Source of the DNA: Bacillus sp. EB01
GTDB lineage: Bacteria; Bacillota; Bacilli; Bacillales; Cytobacillaceae
Length of the DNA: 49,634 nt
Reading direction: 5' to 3'
Assembly (NCBI RefSeq): GCF_000613125.1
Contig: NZ_HG964497.1
Coordinates: 5,174,530-5,224,163 of the forward strand
Of the stretch, positions 37,875-44,583 are shown piece after piece; position 1 is the first letter of the stretch, and every line of letters starts with the position of its first letter. The notes below the pieces were generated by a model that was not told the origin of the DNA, did not search any database, and saw only the letters and a program-made list of their open reading frames with translations. A program made the position numbers and the translations under genes.

Positions 37875-38752
37875 CCTAATAGTTTCTGTTTAATTCTGTC
37901 TATATCCTTGCTTGCTTGATTCACATACTGCTGTTTCCCTTCTATTATAAAAAGATTAACAGCATGTTCTATACTTGTTAATGCTTGTTCCAAATGACCC
38001 TGCTCTTCATGAAATCTGCCAATCATATGTTTAATTTTAGCGTACATATAAAATAGATGATTCACTTCAATATGTTCCAAAACTTTAAATCCGATCTTAA
38101 TTGCGCTATCCAAATTATTTAGATAAAACAGACAGTAAGCCAGATTATAACCTACTCTAGGAAGTAATGTTAAATCATTCGTAAAAGGAAGATTTTCTAT
38201 GCTTTGATAAGCCTTTTGGAAATACGATAGGGCTTGTGAATGTCCACTACTCTCCATGATAATAAGCCCCAATGAATTGCAAATACTGATATCCAGTTCG
38301 GTCTTCAGTTTATTAGTATTGACTTTTCTTAAAGTTTTTTCAGCCTTTTGAGGATTCTTGTTGGATTTATGCAAAATAACTGCTTTATGCCATTCTATAT
38401 ATTTATATAATTCTTCATATTCAGGTTGATTTATATAAATCTGTATCAATTTATTAAATTCTTGTAAAACGATCCCTAAACTTGTGAAATCCTGTGAATA
38501 GGTTAACTCCCTGCATAATTTTTTATATTTTTGAATTTGATTAAAATCATCCCTGCTTAAATCACTCACAATATAATTTAAAGGGACTTGTAATCTTTCA
38601 CTTAAAGTTTTAAGTAAATCCAGCCTAGGAATTTGATCATCATTTTCTATCCTAAAAAGAGTTGATGTGTCACAGATGCCTTCACAAAGTTCATTTCTAG
38701 AAAGCCCAACCATGGTTCGATAATATTTCAAGTTATCCCCGATTTTCCCCAA
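37859..38752 (-). CDS. RNPP-family (PlcR/NprR-like) peptide-responsive transcriptional regulator
   Basis: 297 residues. Residues about 5-58 form an Xre-type helix-turn-helix (LKYYRTMVGLSRNELCEG, CDTSTLFRIENDDQIP). The rest is helical with tetratricopeptide-type repeats, e.g. ALSYFQKAYQSIENL, LAYCLFYLNNLDSAIKIGFK and EEQGHLEQALTSIEHAV. This is the architecture and length (285-300) of PlcR-type regulators, which bind a re-imported secreted peptide through the TPR domain. The start is TTG (38750-38752), 6 nt after GGGGAG. A divergent gene 109 bp away encodes a small secreted prepeptide, the normal arrangement for such pairs. The gene is AT-rich compared with pcrB. Likely target: the plus-strand genes beside it. 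Confidence 0.85.
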   Translation of the reverse strand: MGKIGDNLKYYRTMVGLSRNELCEGICDTSTLFRIENDDQIPRLDLLKTLSERLQVPLNYIVSDLSRDDFNQIQKYKKLCRELTYSQDFTSLGIVLQEFNKLIQIYINQPEYEELYKYIEWHKAVILHKSNKNPQKAEKTLRKVNTNKLKTELDISICNSLGLIIMESSGHSQALSYFQKAYQSIENLPFTNDLTLLPRVGYNLAYCLFYLNNLDSAIKIGFKVLEHIEVNHLFYMYAKIKHMIGRFHEEQGHLEQALTSIEHAVNLFIIEGKQQYVNQASKDIDRIKQKLLGSLKH

Positions 38753-38786
38753 ATAAATCTCCCCTTTCTACAATATTACCAATTTA

Positions 38787-38812
38787 TTGCAAAAATGCAT
38801 ATTTTTTAGCAA
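38787..38812. promoter_or_regulatory. Imperfect inverted repeat in the divergent promoter region
   Basis: TTGC-A-AAAAT (38787 on) mirrored by ATTTTTT-A-GCAA (to 38812), centred on ATGCAT. Size (26 bp) and place between regulator and prepeptide genes suit an operator of the RNPP regulator. It is not the PlcR-box consensus TATGnAnnnnTnCATA. Confidence 0.45.
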
Positions 38813-38861
38813 ATATTTTTGAAGGATAATAATTGTAGTACTAAAAATTGGGAGGGATTTT

Positions 38862-39017
38862 GTGAAACGGTATTTTTTTATCATTATGATGATTCTTTCT
38901 TTACTAAACTTAGATACTTCCATTAATAAAGATTCAAAAATTTATGGACCCTATCAAACTTATCAAGTAGCTGATGCAACGGCCGAACTAAATACTTTAA
39001 TTGAGGGTGAGCACTGA
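38862..39017 (+). CDS. Small secreted prepeptide, putative cognate signal of the RNPP regulator
   Basis: 51 codons from GTG at 38862 to TGA at 39015. It starts MKRYFFIIMMILSLLNL, a short basic end plus hydrophobic core like a signal peptide, then a polar region with SKIYGPYQTYQ and a C-terminus AELNTLIEGEH. A very good ribosome site, GGGAGGG, lies 5 nt before the GTG. Size and form match PapR/NprX-type pheromone precursors, which sit next to their receptor gene, are exported, cut by proteases and re-imported by Opp. The mature peptide cannot be predicted. It may instead be a small bacteriocin-like product. Divergent from the regulator, 105 bp before the next secreted protein gene. Confidence 0.65.
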   Translation: MKRYFFIIMMILSLLNLDTSINKDSKIYGPYQTYQVADATAELNTLIEGEH

Positions 39018-39122
39018 TGGTGGCGATTATATAAAGACACCTTTACTAGCGGTAGCATTCTGTCATGCAGGTCACTGGCAGATTCTATAATAACTTTAAT
39101 AGAGAAGGAGAGAGTTTCTTAA

Positions 39123-39527
39123 ATGAAAAAGAAATTAATCTCAGGAATACTGGCAACAGCATTTGCTTTCTCACTATTTGCACCTACTGGATTTGCGGCC
39201 AAAAAAAATATTTCTTTTAGTGTCAATCCTTCAGTTAACAATGGGGTAGCTTTTTCTGCCCCTAATCCAAAGGATGATAATGAACAAAACGCTTATATTT
39301 ACACAACAAATCACAATATTATTGATACAGATCTTTTTTATTATAATGTAAGAAAGGATGACAGTACCTCCGCAACATCATTAACAGGATACTTTAGGGT
39401 AACCCCAACTAACGCATCAAGAATTGTAAAAGGTTACTCTTCATATGTTGGTGCTGGTTATCCCCTTCACCTTCAAGCTGACACCGATAAGTATGGTGTT
39501 TTTGCAGAAGGCTATTGGTACTCTTAA
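39123..39527 (+). CDS. Small secreted protein, DUF2712-like
   Basis: 134 residues. A typical signal peptide (KKK, hydrophobic 5-20, cleavage near GFA-A at 25-26) leaves a mature protein of about 108 residues rich in Tyr, Asn, Ser and Thr. Its parts FSVNPSVNNGVAFSAP, AYIYTTN, SLTGYFRVTP and the ending GVFAEGYWYS recall the DUF2712 family of small exported Bacillus proteins, which often stand beside ABC transporters (from memory: B. subtilis yybN region). The role is unknown; a bacteriocin-like or signalling product is possible. GGAG/GAGAG purines precede the ATG. A strong terminator follows, then the transporter genes. Confidence 0.65.
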   Translation: MKKKLISGILATAFAFSLFAPTGFAAKKNISFSVNPSVNNGVAFSAPNPKDDNEQNAYIYTTNHNIIDTDLFYYNVRKDDSTSATSLTGYFRVTPTNASRIVKGYSSYVGAGYPLHLQADTDKYGVFAEGYWYS

Positions 39528-39552
39528 TACTTAATTTACTTAAAGCAAACAC

Positions 39553-39587
39553 ATAGACCGATAACCTGCATCGGTCTGCTTTTTTCT
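39553..39587 (+). terminator. Intrinsic terminator between secreted-protein and transporter genes
   Basis: AGACCGAT (39555-39562) pairs with ATCGGTCT (39570-39577), followed by GCTTTTTTCTC. No separate promoter is evident in the 32 bp before the next gene. It therefore probably acts by partial read-through, giving much secreted product and little transporter. Confidence 0.8.
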
Positions 39588-39619
39588 CTGTCGTTTATTA
39601 AAGGTCTGGAGGGTTTAAA

Positions 39620-40750
39620 GTGAACAAGGTAGTAATATTGTTTGTCTGTATATCTGCGTTTGTGCTAAGTGCATGTTTTCCCACAGGCGAACATAAGGAT
39701 TCTCTAAATTCTAGAAGCACTAAAACATCCAATGGTCCCACCCCTGAGGTTTTGGAAAGGAAATTGGACGATAATATATTGATTGATGCAGACATAGTGA
39801 GTGATAATGAAAAAAAAATTAAAATTAGTTCTATTTTTCTGAAGGAATTTGATACTGAGCAAGTAAAAAAAACTTTTTTAAAGGATAAGACTATAAAAGA
39901 AATTCATGAAGATGAAGACTGGCTGTTTCATTATAAAAACAAGTATTTTCAATTGTCAGACGAGTCAAATTTAACCATGGAATTAGGTTCTTTGCGGTAT
40001 ACAGATATTTATTACAGTAAGCGGGAATACGATACCGTCATAAGCGGAACTACTTATTTTATTCGCTCTGATTTAAAGGAGGTATTCAAAAATAAATCCC
40101 TTGAAGGAATCGATAAAGCTAAGTCAATTGAAATAGTAAAAAAAGTCGCAAATGAAGTGGGTATAACCAATTTAGGGAATCCAGAAGTATTTGCCCTTGA
40201 TTTTGAAACATTGCAAAGTGAATGGGAGGACTATGAAACGAAAAATGGCGGACATCCACGAAAATGGGAAAAAGCTGATGAAGCATACGTCGTCACCTTT
40301 CCAATTCTTTATGACAATATAGCAATAACGAATAAAGGATATGCAGATGTTAACAATCAAATCTCTGTTATTGGAAGCCGGATTATGGGTGTTGTAAATA
40401 AGAATGGTTTAATATTCTTTACAGGTAGCGGAGTTTATGAATTAGGTGAAACTCTGAAAAAGAACATAACCCCCATTTCGTTGGAAACAGCTTTAGAAAA
40501 GGTCAAAAACAAGTATAAGGATGTTTTAATAACAGATCCTATTGTTATTTCTAAAATTGCTTTGGAATATCTACCGGTTGTAAATAATACAGAAAAAGTT
40601 AAGTTTGAACTTATCCCAGCTTGGATTTTTACAGCAAACCAGGACGTAACCTTTAATGATAAGGGAGGAACTTTTAAAACTAAAGCTGAATTCACAATTA
40701 TTATCACTGGAGAAACTGGTCAAGAAATACGAACAGGAGGCGAGCGGTGA
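39620..40750 (+). CDS. Lipoprotein of unknown function in the ABC cassette
   Basis: 376 residues. Lipobox LSAC with C19 after a hydrophobic signal segment, so the mature part is anchored outside the cell membrane. The rest is hydrophilic, with FLKEFDTEQVKKTFLKDK, VTFPILYDNIAITNKGYADV and a C-terminal PAWIFTANQDVTF, as in regulatory YycH/YycI-like or transporter-linked lipoproteins, but I cannot assign a family. The start is GTG, 6 nt after GGAGGG. Its stop is 1 nt before the next gene's ATG, so it is coupled to the permeases. It may bind the exported product or protect against it. Confidence 0.7.
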   Translation: MNKVVILFVCISAFVLSACFPTGEHKDSLNSRSTKTSNGPTPEVLERKLDDNILIDADIVSDNEKKIKISSIFLKEFDTEQVKKTFLKDKTIKEIHEDEDWLFHYKNKYFQLSDESNLTMELGSLRYTDIYYSKREYDTVISGTTYFIRSDLKEVFKNKSLEGIDKAKSIEIVKKVANEVGITNLGNPEVFALDFETLQSEWEDYETKNGGHPRKWEKADEAYVVTFPILYDNIAITNKGYADVNNQISVIGSRIMGVVNKNGLIFFTGSGVYELGETLKKNITPISLETALEKVKNKYKDVLITDPIVISKIALEYLPVVNNTEKVKFELIPAWIFTANQDVTFNDKGGTFKTKAEFTIIITGETGQEIRTGGER

Positions 40751-40751
40751 C

Positions 40752-41540
40752 ATGAATAGAAGAGCCTTTACCATGTCCTTTATACAGTTGTTCTCCTCTC
40801 CAGTTTTTTATCTTTCCATTATTGGGGTTACTGTTCTTTGTTTTATTAGCATTTGGGAGAAAATTTCTGCCTCCGGAGCAGGTATAACGGTCTACTATAG
40901 TTTGGATATTTTCATAGGGCTAACGATGTTAAAAAAATTGGTCGTGCTATTTGCTGCCCTTCCTTATGTTTCAAGCTTTTGTACTGACTGGAAATTTCAA
41001 TACATAAAACCTGTAGTCATTCGAACGGGAATTAATAGGTATATTTGGTCCAAAGTTGTAACTTGTTTTGTTAGCGGTTTCTTAACTGTTTTTATTGGGC
41101 TAATTACGTTCATTTCATTACTTTCGTTTAAACTGCCTTTGTTTCCAACTGAATATTTAAATCAGGAATTTAATAATCAAACATTTGGATCGCTAGCCTT
41201 AGGGGATTATCCACTCCTGTTTTTATTGGCAAAGAGTCTCGTTTTTAGTTTGGCTGCTGCCTTATGGTCCGTTGTGGGCTTAGCCGTTTCAGCATTCATT
41301 CCGATTCCTTTTGTTGCAATCGCTACACCTGTTATTGCCAGTTACATACTGGAAGAGCTAACGATGAGCCTGCCTTCTTGGCTTAACCTTTATTTGTTAA
41401 CGAGAAGCGGGAATGTAATACAGGAAGGTCCGCTAGTTAGTTTGGCTTTTTTTATTTTTATTTTCATTTTTTATTCTGTTTTAGCGGGATTCTTGTTTAA
41501 TTATCAAGTAAAGAGGCGAATGCGTAATGAGGTTGTTTAA
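40752..41540 (+). CDS. ABC transporter membrane protein (ABC-2-like), first of two
   Basis: 262 residues with about six membrane segments. Between the first two (near 15-30 and 50-75) lies a charged loop, and near residues 75-95 FCTDWKFQYIKPVVIRTGINRYIWSK, a cytoplasmic coupling-type stretch seen in ABC-2 family permeases. The open frame extends 32 codons upstream into the lipoprotein gene but the AGGAGG lies 11 nt before the ATG at 40752, which I take as start. It overlaps the following permease gene by 14 nt. Confidence 0.7.
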   Translation: MNRRAFTMSFIQLFSSPVFYLSIIGVTVLCFISIWEKISASGAGITVYYSLDIFIGLTMLKKLVVLFAALPYVSSFCTDWKFQYIKPVVIRTGINRYIWSKVVTCFVSGFLTVFIGLITFISLLSFKLPLFPTEYLNQEFNNQTFGSLALGDYPLLFLLAKSLVFSLAAALWSVVGLAVSAFIPIPFVAIATPVIASYILEELTMSLPSWLNLYLLTRSGNVIQEGPLVSLAFFIFIFIFYSVLAGFLFNYQVKRRMRNEVV

Positions 41541-42378
41541 TACATCCCGGTTAGTCTGTTATCAAAATTTTCGTAAGTGGCCATCTAATTACAGAGTATG
41601 GGTAATTGCAATCCTACTCACCATATTGACCCACAACTTCACAAAAGAAATCATGGATTTCTCGCAAGACATTAATATCGATGTTTCCCCCTGGTTGTTT
41701 CCTTTTCTATTTACCCAGAAGTTTATTAAGCTTCTATTCTTTTTTCCATTAATCCTACTCTTTTGCGATGCTCCGTTCATCGATGATAATCAGCCATATA
41801 TCATTGCAAGGAGCGGCCGGATTCCATGGAGTATCGGGCAAATAGGATATATTATCATCGCGTCCGCATTTTACTTTATCTTTTTGATGGTCATATCCAT
41901 CCTAATAAATCTCCCAACAATCCAGTTTTCAATGGAATGGGGAAAAGTACTTGGCACGCTTGCAAATACAAATGCATCTGTAGTGGTTGGGTTAAAAACA
42001 GTAATTACTTCAAGTACCCTTCACTATTTTTCACCTTTCCAGGCGATGTGGTTCTCTTTTTTGCTTTCATGGATGGCGGGTATTTTTTTAGGATTGTTAA
42101 TTTACCTAATTAATTCTCTCACAAATACAAGAATTTTTGGCGTTTTAACGGCTTCATTCTTTCTTGTTTTGGATGCAGCAGTTACAGGCAAATCGCATCT
42201 CTACAGCTTTTCTCCTCTTTCTTGGAGCAATCTTGATCGGATTGATATTGAAGGTACTACACTAATGCCATCGATAACTTATATCTATGTTAGTTTCGCA
42301 CTACTAATTGTCGGAATGATAATATCTGCAATTATTACAAATCGAAAACAATCCATTAACGTTTTACCTCCAATTTAA
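41527..42378 (+). CDS. ABC transporter membrane protein (ABC-2-like), second of two
   Basis: 283 residues, about six to seven membrane segments (near 24-36, 60-82, 102-125, 170-195, 203-222, 250-275). It also has a loop FIDDNQPYIIARSGRIPWSIGQ that parallels the RTGxxRYIWSK region of its neighbour, so the two are likely homologous halves of one channel. The start overlaps the previous gene by 14 nt, indicating coupled translation, and the ATPase gene follows 20 bp later. The substrate is unknown. Confidence 0.7.
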   Translation: MRLFNTSRLVCYQNFRKWPSNYRVWVIAILLTILTHNFTKEIMDFSQDINIDVSPWLFPFLFTQKFIKLLFFFPLILLFCDAPFIDDNQPYIIARSGRIPWSIGQIGYIIIASAFYFIFLMVISILINLPTIQFSMEWGKVLGTLANTNASVVVGLKTVITSSTLHYFSPFQAMWFSFLLSWMAGIFLGLLIYLINSLTNTRIFGVLTASFFLVLDAAVTGKSHLYSFSPLSWSNLDRIDIEGTTLMPSITYIYVSFALLIVGMIISAIITNRKQSINVLPPI

Positions 42379-42398
42379 CGAAAAGAGGACAGCTATCT

Positions 42399-43079
42399 AT
42401 GCAGACTGCTATTAAAATTACGAATGTAACAAAAAAATTTGGAGATACAACTGTTTTAAACGGAATTTCCCTCTCTCTAGATAAATATAAAATACATGGA
42501 TTAATTGGCAGAAACGGTTCAGGAAAGACCATGCTATTAAAATGCATTTGTGGGTTTGTAATCCCAACATCCGGGACTATTAGGGTAAATGGGAAGCAAA
42601 TAGGAAAAGATTGTGATGTACCTGAAAGCATAGGAATCATTATTGAAGCTCCCGGATTTCTTCCCAATTATGACGGATACACGAATTTAAAATTCCTGGC
42701 AGCGATTAAAAATAAAATTTCGAAAGAACAGATTCTTGCTGTGATTGAAAAGGTCGGACTGGATCCTAAAAGCAAAAAACACGTCGGCAAGTATTCTTTA
42801 GGAATGAGGCAACGCCTTGGACTGGCACAGGCACTCATGGAAGACCCGGATATCCTTATTCTTGATGAACCTATGAATGGACTGGACAATCGGGGAGTAG
42901 CAGATATCCGCAGGCTCCTTCTTGAATTAAGAGACCGCGGAAAAACGATCATTCTTGCCAGCCATGGTAAAGAGGATATTGAAATACTCTGTGACACGGT
43001 ACATGAGCTGGACCAAGGGCAGATAATAAATTCATTTAGTAAAGCCGAAAAGTTGGAGACCCAAACTAAAATAAGATAA
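42399..43079 (+). CDS. ABC transporter ATP-binding protein (BcrA/lantibiotic-immunity-like)
   Basis: 226 residues. Walker A GRNGSGKT (37-44), signature YSLGMRQR (132-139), Walker B ILILDEP (152-158) and switch H189. The region after Walker A, IIIEAPGFLPNYDGYTNL, has Glu where most ATPases have the Q-loop Gln. This is a mark of the bacitracin (BcrA) and lantibiotic self-protection ATPases that work with ABC-2 permeases. So the transporter likely removes or exports a peptide or a membrane-active compound. RBS AAGAGGA is near the ATG. It is the last gene of the cassette, before a bidirectional terminator. Confidence 0.88.
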   Translation: MQTAIKITNVTKKFGDTTVLNGISLSLDKYKIHGLIGRNGSGKTMLLKCICGFVIPTSGTIRVNGKQIGKDCDVPESIGIIIEAPGFLPNYDGYTNLKFLAAIKNKISKEQILAVIEKVGLDPKSKKHVGKYSLGMRQRLGLAQALMEDPDILILDEPMNGLDNRGVADIRRLLLELRDRGKTIILASHGKEDIEILCDTVHELDQGQIINSFSKAEKLETQTKIR

Positions 43080-43083
43080 AAGG

Positions 43084-43117
43084 AAAAAGCCGGGAACAAT
43101 TTCCCGGCTTTTTCTAA
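43084..43117. terminator. Bidirectional intrinsic terminator at the cassette's right edge
   Basis: AAAAGCCGGGAA and TTCCCGGCTTTTT form a perfect stem around CAATT. It serves the plus-strand ABC operon and the minus-strand yerC, and marks the border of the accessory cassette. Confidence 0.85.
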
Positions 43118-43121
43118 AAAC

Positions 43122-43436
43122 TTATTCCTCTGTATTAGTCGATACAGGCTCCTTCACCCGTTCAAGCACCATTTCATACCCATCGTTTCCATAATTCAGG
43201 CAGCGCTTAACCCGAGAAATGGTTGCTGTACTTGCACCTGTCTCACTTTCTATCTTGTGGTAGGTCTTGCCTTCACGAAGCATTCTTGCCACCTCAAGCC
43301 GCTGAGCCAGCGACTGGATTTCATTGACTGTACATAAGTCATCGAACAAACGATAGCATTCCTCAAGGTCTTCCAAAGAAAGGATTGCATTGAAAAGCTG
43401 GTCTAGTTCTTTTCCTCTTAATTTATTAATTTGCAT
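43122..43436 (-). CDS. yerC: YerC/YecD-family TrpR-like DNA-binding protein
   Basis: 104 residues. It contains the TrpR-fold helix-turn-helix: EIQSLAQRLEVARMLREGKT followed by SETGASTATISRVKRCLNYG, the latter being the recognition helix. Family members are named after B. subtilis YerC; the regulated genes are not known to me. A longer frame exists upstream but overlaps yerB. The ATG at 43436 follows AAGGGGTG by 6 nt. It is 40 bp after yerB in the same direction. In B. subtilis it lies just before the pcrB group; here the cassette separates them. Confidence 0.92.
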   Translation of the reverse strand: MQINKLRGKELDQLFNAILSLEDLEECYRLFDDLCTVNEIQSLAQRLEVARMLREGKTYHKIESETGASTATISRVKRCLNYGNDGYEMVLERVKEPVSTNTEE

Positions 43437-43476
43437 GTATTTCACCCCTTTTAAAACATCTGTTATTGTTCTGGTT

Positions 43477-44514
43477 CTAGTGTGCTTCAAGCGATACGCT
43501 TCCAGGAATTCCGGGATCCTGCGGGATAATGTTGACCCAGGTTTTACCCGGTATAAGCCCCGCCTCCGCTCCATTTAAATAAGGCAGGATTCTTCCACCG
43601 CTGTTTTTCCACTCAACCTCAGTGGCTTTTCCCTTTTGTAAAAGAAGGCCCTTGCCTCCGCTTTCAAGGTCAATATCACGCAGGCCGCCCTCTCCTGCCG
43701 GTGTGTGGCTCATTTCTGCTATAAAAATATTATCCAGTAGGATAGGCTGTTTTGTATCAAGGTCAATAGTTAGTTCGCCGTTGCTATAACGCTTATATTT
43801 CCCCAGAGCAGTATCATATTCATAAACAGAGTTGTAAATATCATTAGAAAAATAGGCAACGCTGGCATAAAGGGCTTCATGCCCCGATAGTGCCTTTACA
43901 GCATCTTCATTCAAGAAAGTAAATGGCTTTGGAGTCTTATTAAGGTCAAATCCGAGCTTCCTTGATCCTTTTTGCATATTCTCGAAAGTGATGTACGAAT
44001 TATGCGGTGCCACCCTAAAATCCGCACGCTTGAATAACGTCCCATCATAGGCAATTCCATTAATGTTGTCAATGAAACCATTGCTGAGCATCTGTTTTGC
44101 TTCCTTGCTGTACCCATGAGCTATAAAAATACTGTCCAGGCCTTTGGCTAGATGAAGATAATAATCCCGTGCGCTCCTGACTGGTCCTACCGTTTCCGGC
44201 TTTTCACTTTGAAACACTGCAAGGAATCGGGTGATTTCCCCTTCTGCGAGCATTTCATAAACAATATCTGCCTTGTGCAGCCCGGATTGTGGCCTGGCCT
44301 TTGGAAAATTATTAATCATGACAGCAAATGCCCTGCCATCGGTAGAACTTTCTGAGCCGATCCCTGTTAACGGGAATGTGTAAGGAAGATCCTTCCCTTG
44401 CTTTTCAGAAGCTACAGCTTTTTTCTTTTCTTTTTCCGCTGTCTTTGGTGCTTCCTTGCTGCATGCTGATAAAAGCAGCAAGCATGCCACTAATGCAACA
44501 GCCCATTTTCTCAT
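43477..44514 (-). CDS. yerB: YerB-family lipoprotein (DUF3048)
   Basis: 345 residues. Lipobox LLSAC after a short hydrophobic signal, then a Lys/Glu-rich linker and the DUF3048 core: RAFAVMINNFPKARPQSGLHKADIVYEM, AEGEITRFLAVFQSE and GPVRSARDYYLHLA. It is anchored on the outer face of the membrane and its function is unknown. An in-frame GTG two codons upstream is very near GAGGTG; the ATG at 44514 gives a normal MRKWAV signal start. It is 69 bp after yerA and 40 bp before yerC. Confidence 0.9.
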   Translation of the reverse strand: MRKWAVALVACLLLLSACSKEAPKTAEKEKKKAVASEKQGKDLPYTFPLTGIGSESSTDGRAFAVMINNFPKARPQSGLHKADIVYEMLAEGEITRFLAVFQSEKPETVGPVRSARDYYLHLAKGLDSIFIAHGYSKEAKQMLSNGFIDNINGIAYDGTLFKRADFRVAPHNSYITFENMQKGSRKLGFDLNKTPKPFTFLNEDAVKALSGHEALYASVAYFSNDIYNSVYEYDTALGKYKRYSNGELTIDLDTKQPILLDNIFIAEMSHTPAGEGGLRDIDLESGGKGLLLQKGKATEVEWKNSGGRILPYLNGAEAGLIPGKTWVNIIPQDPGIPGSVSLEAH

Positions 44515-44583
44515 TTCCACACCTCAAATTTATCGTCTATCTCTCTATCGCAACTAGTTTTTATTTACTTTTACTTTACCATT

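Noticed and set aside
38787-38812. Classical PlcR box
   Set aside because: The inverted repeat there does not contain the TATG...CATA pattern, so it is only reported as a different candidate operator.
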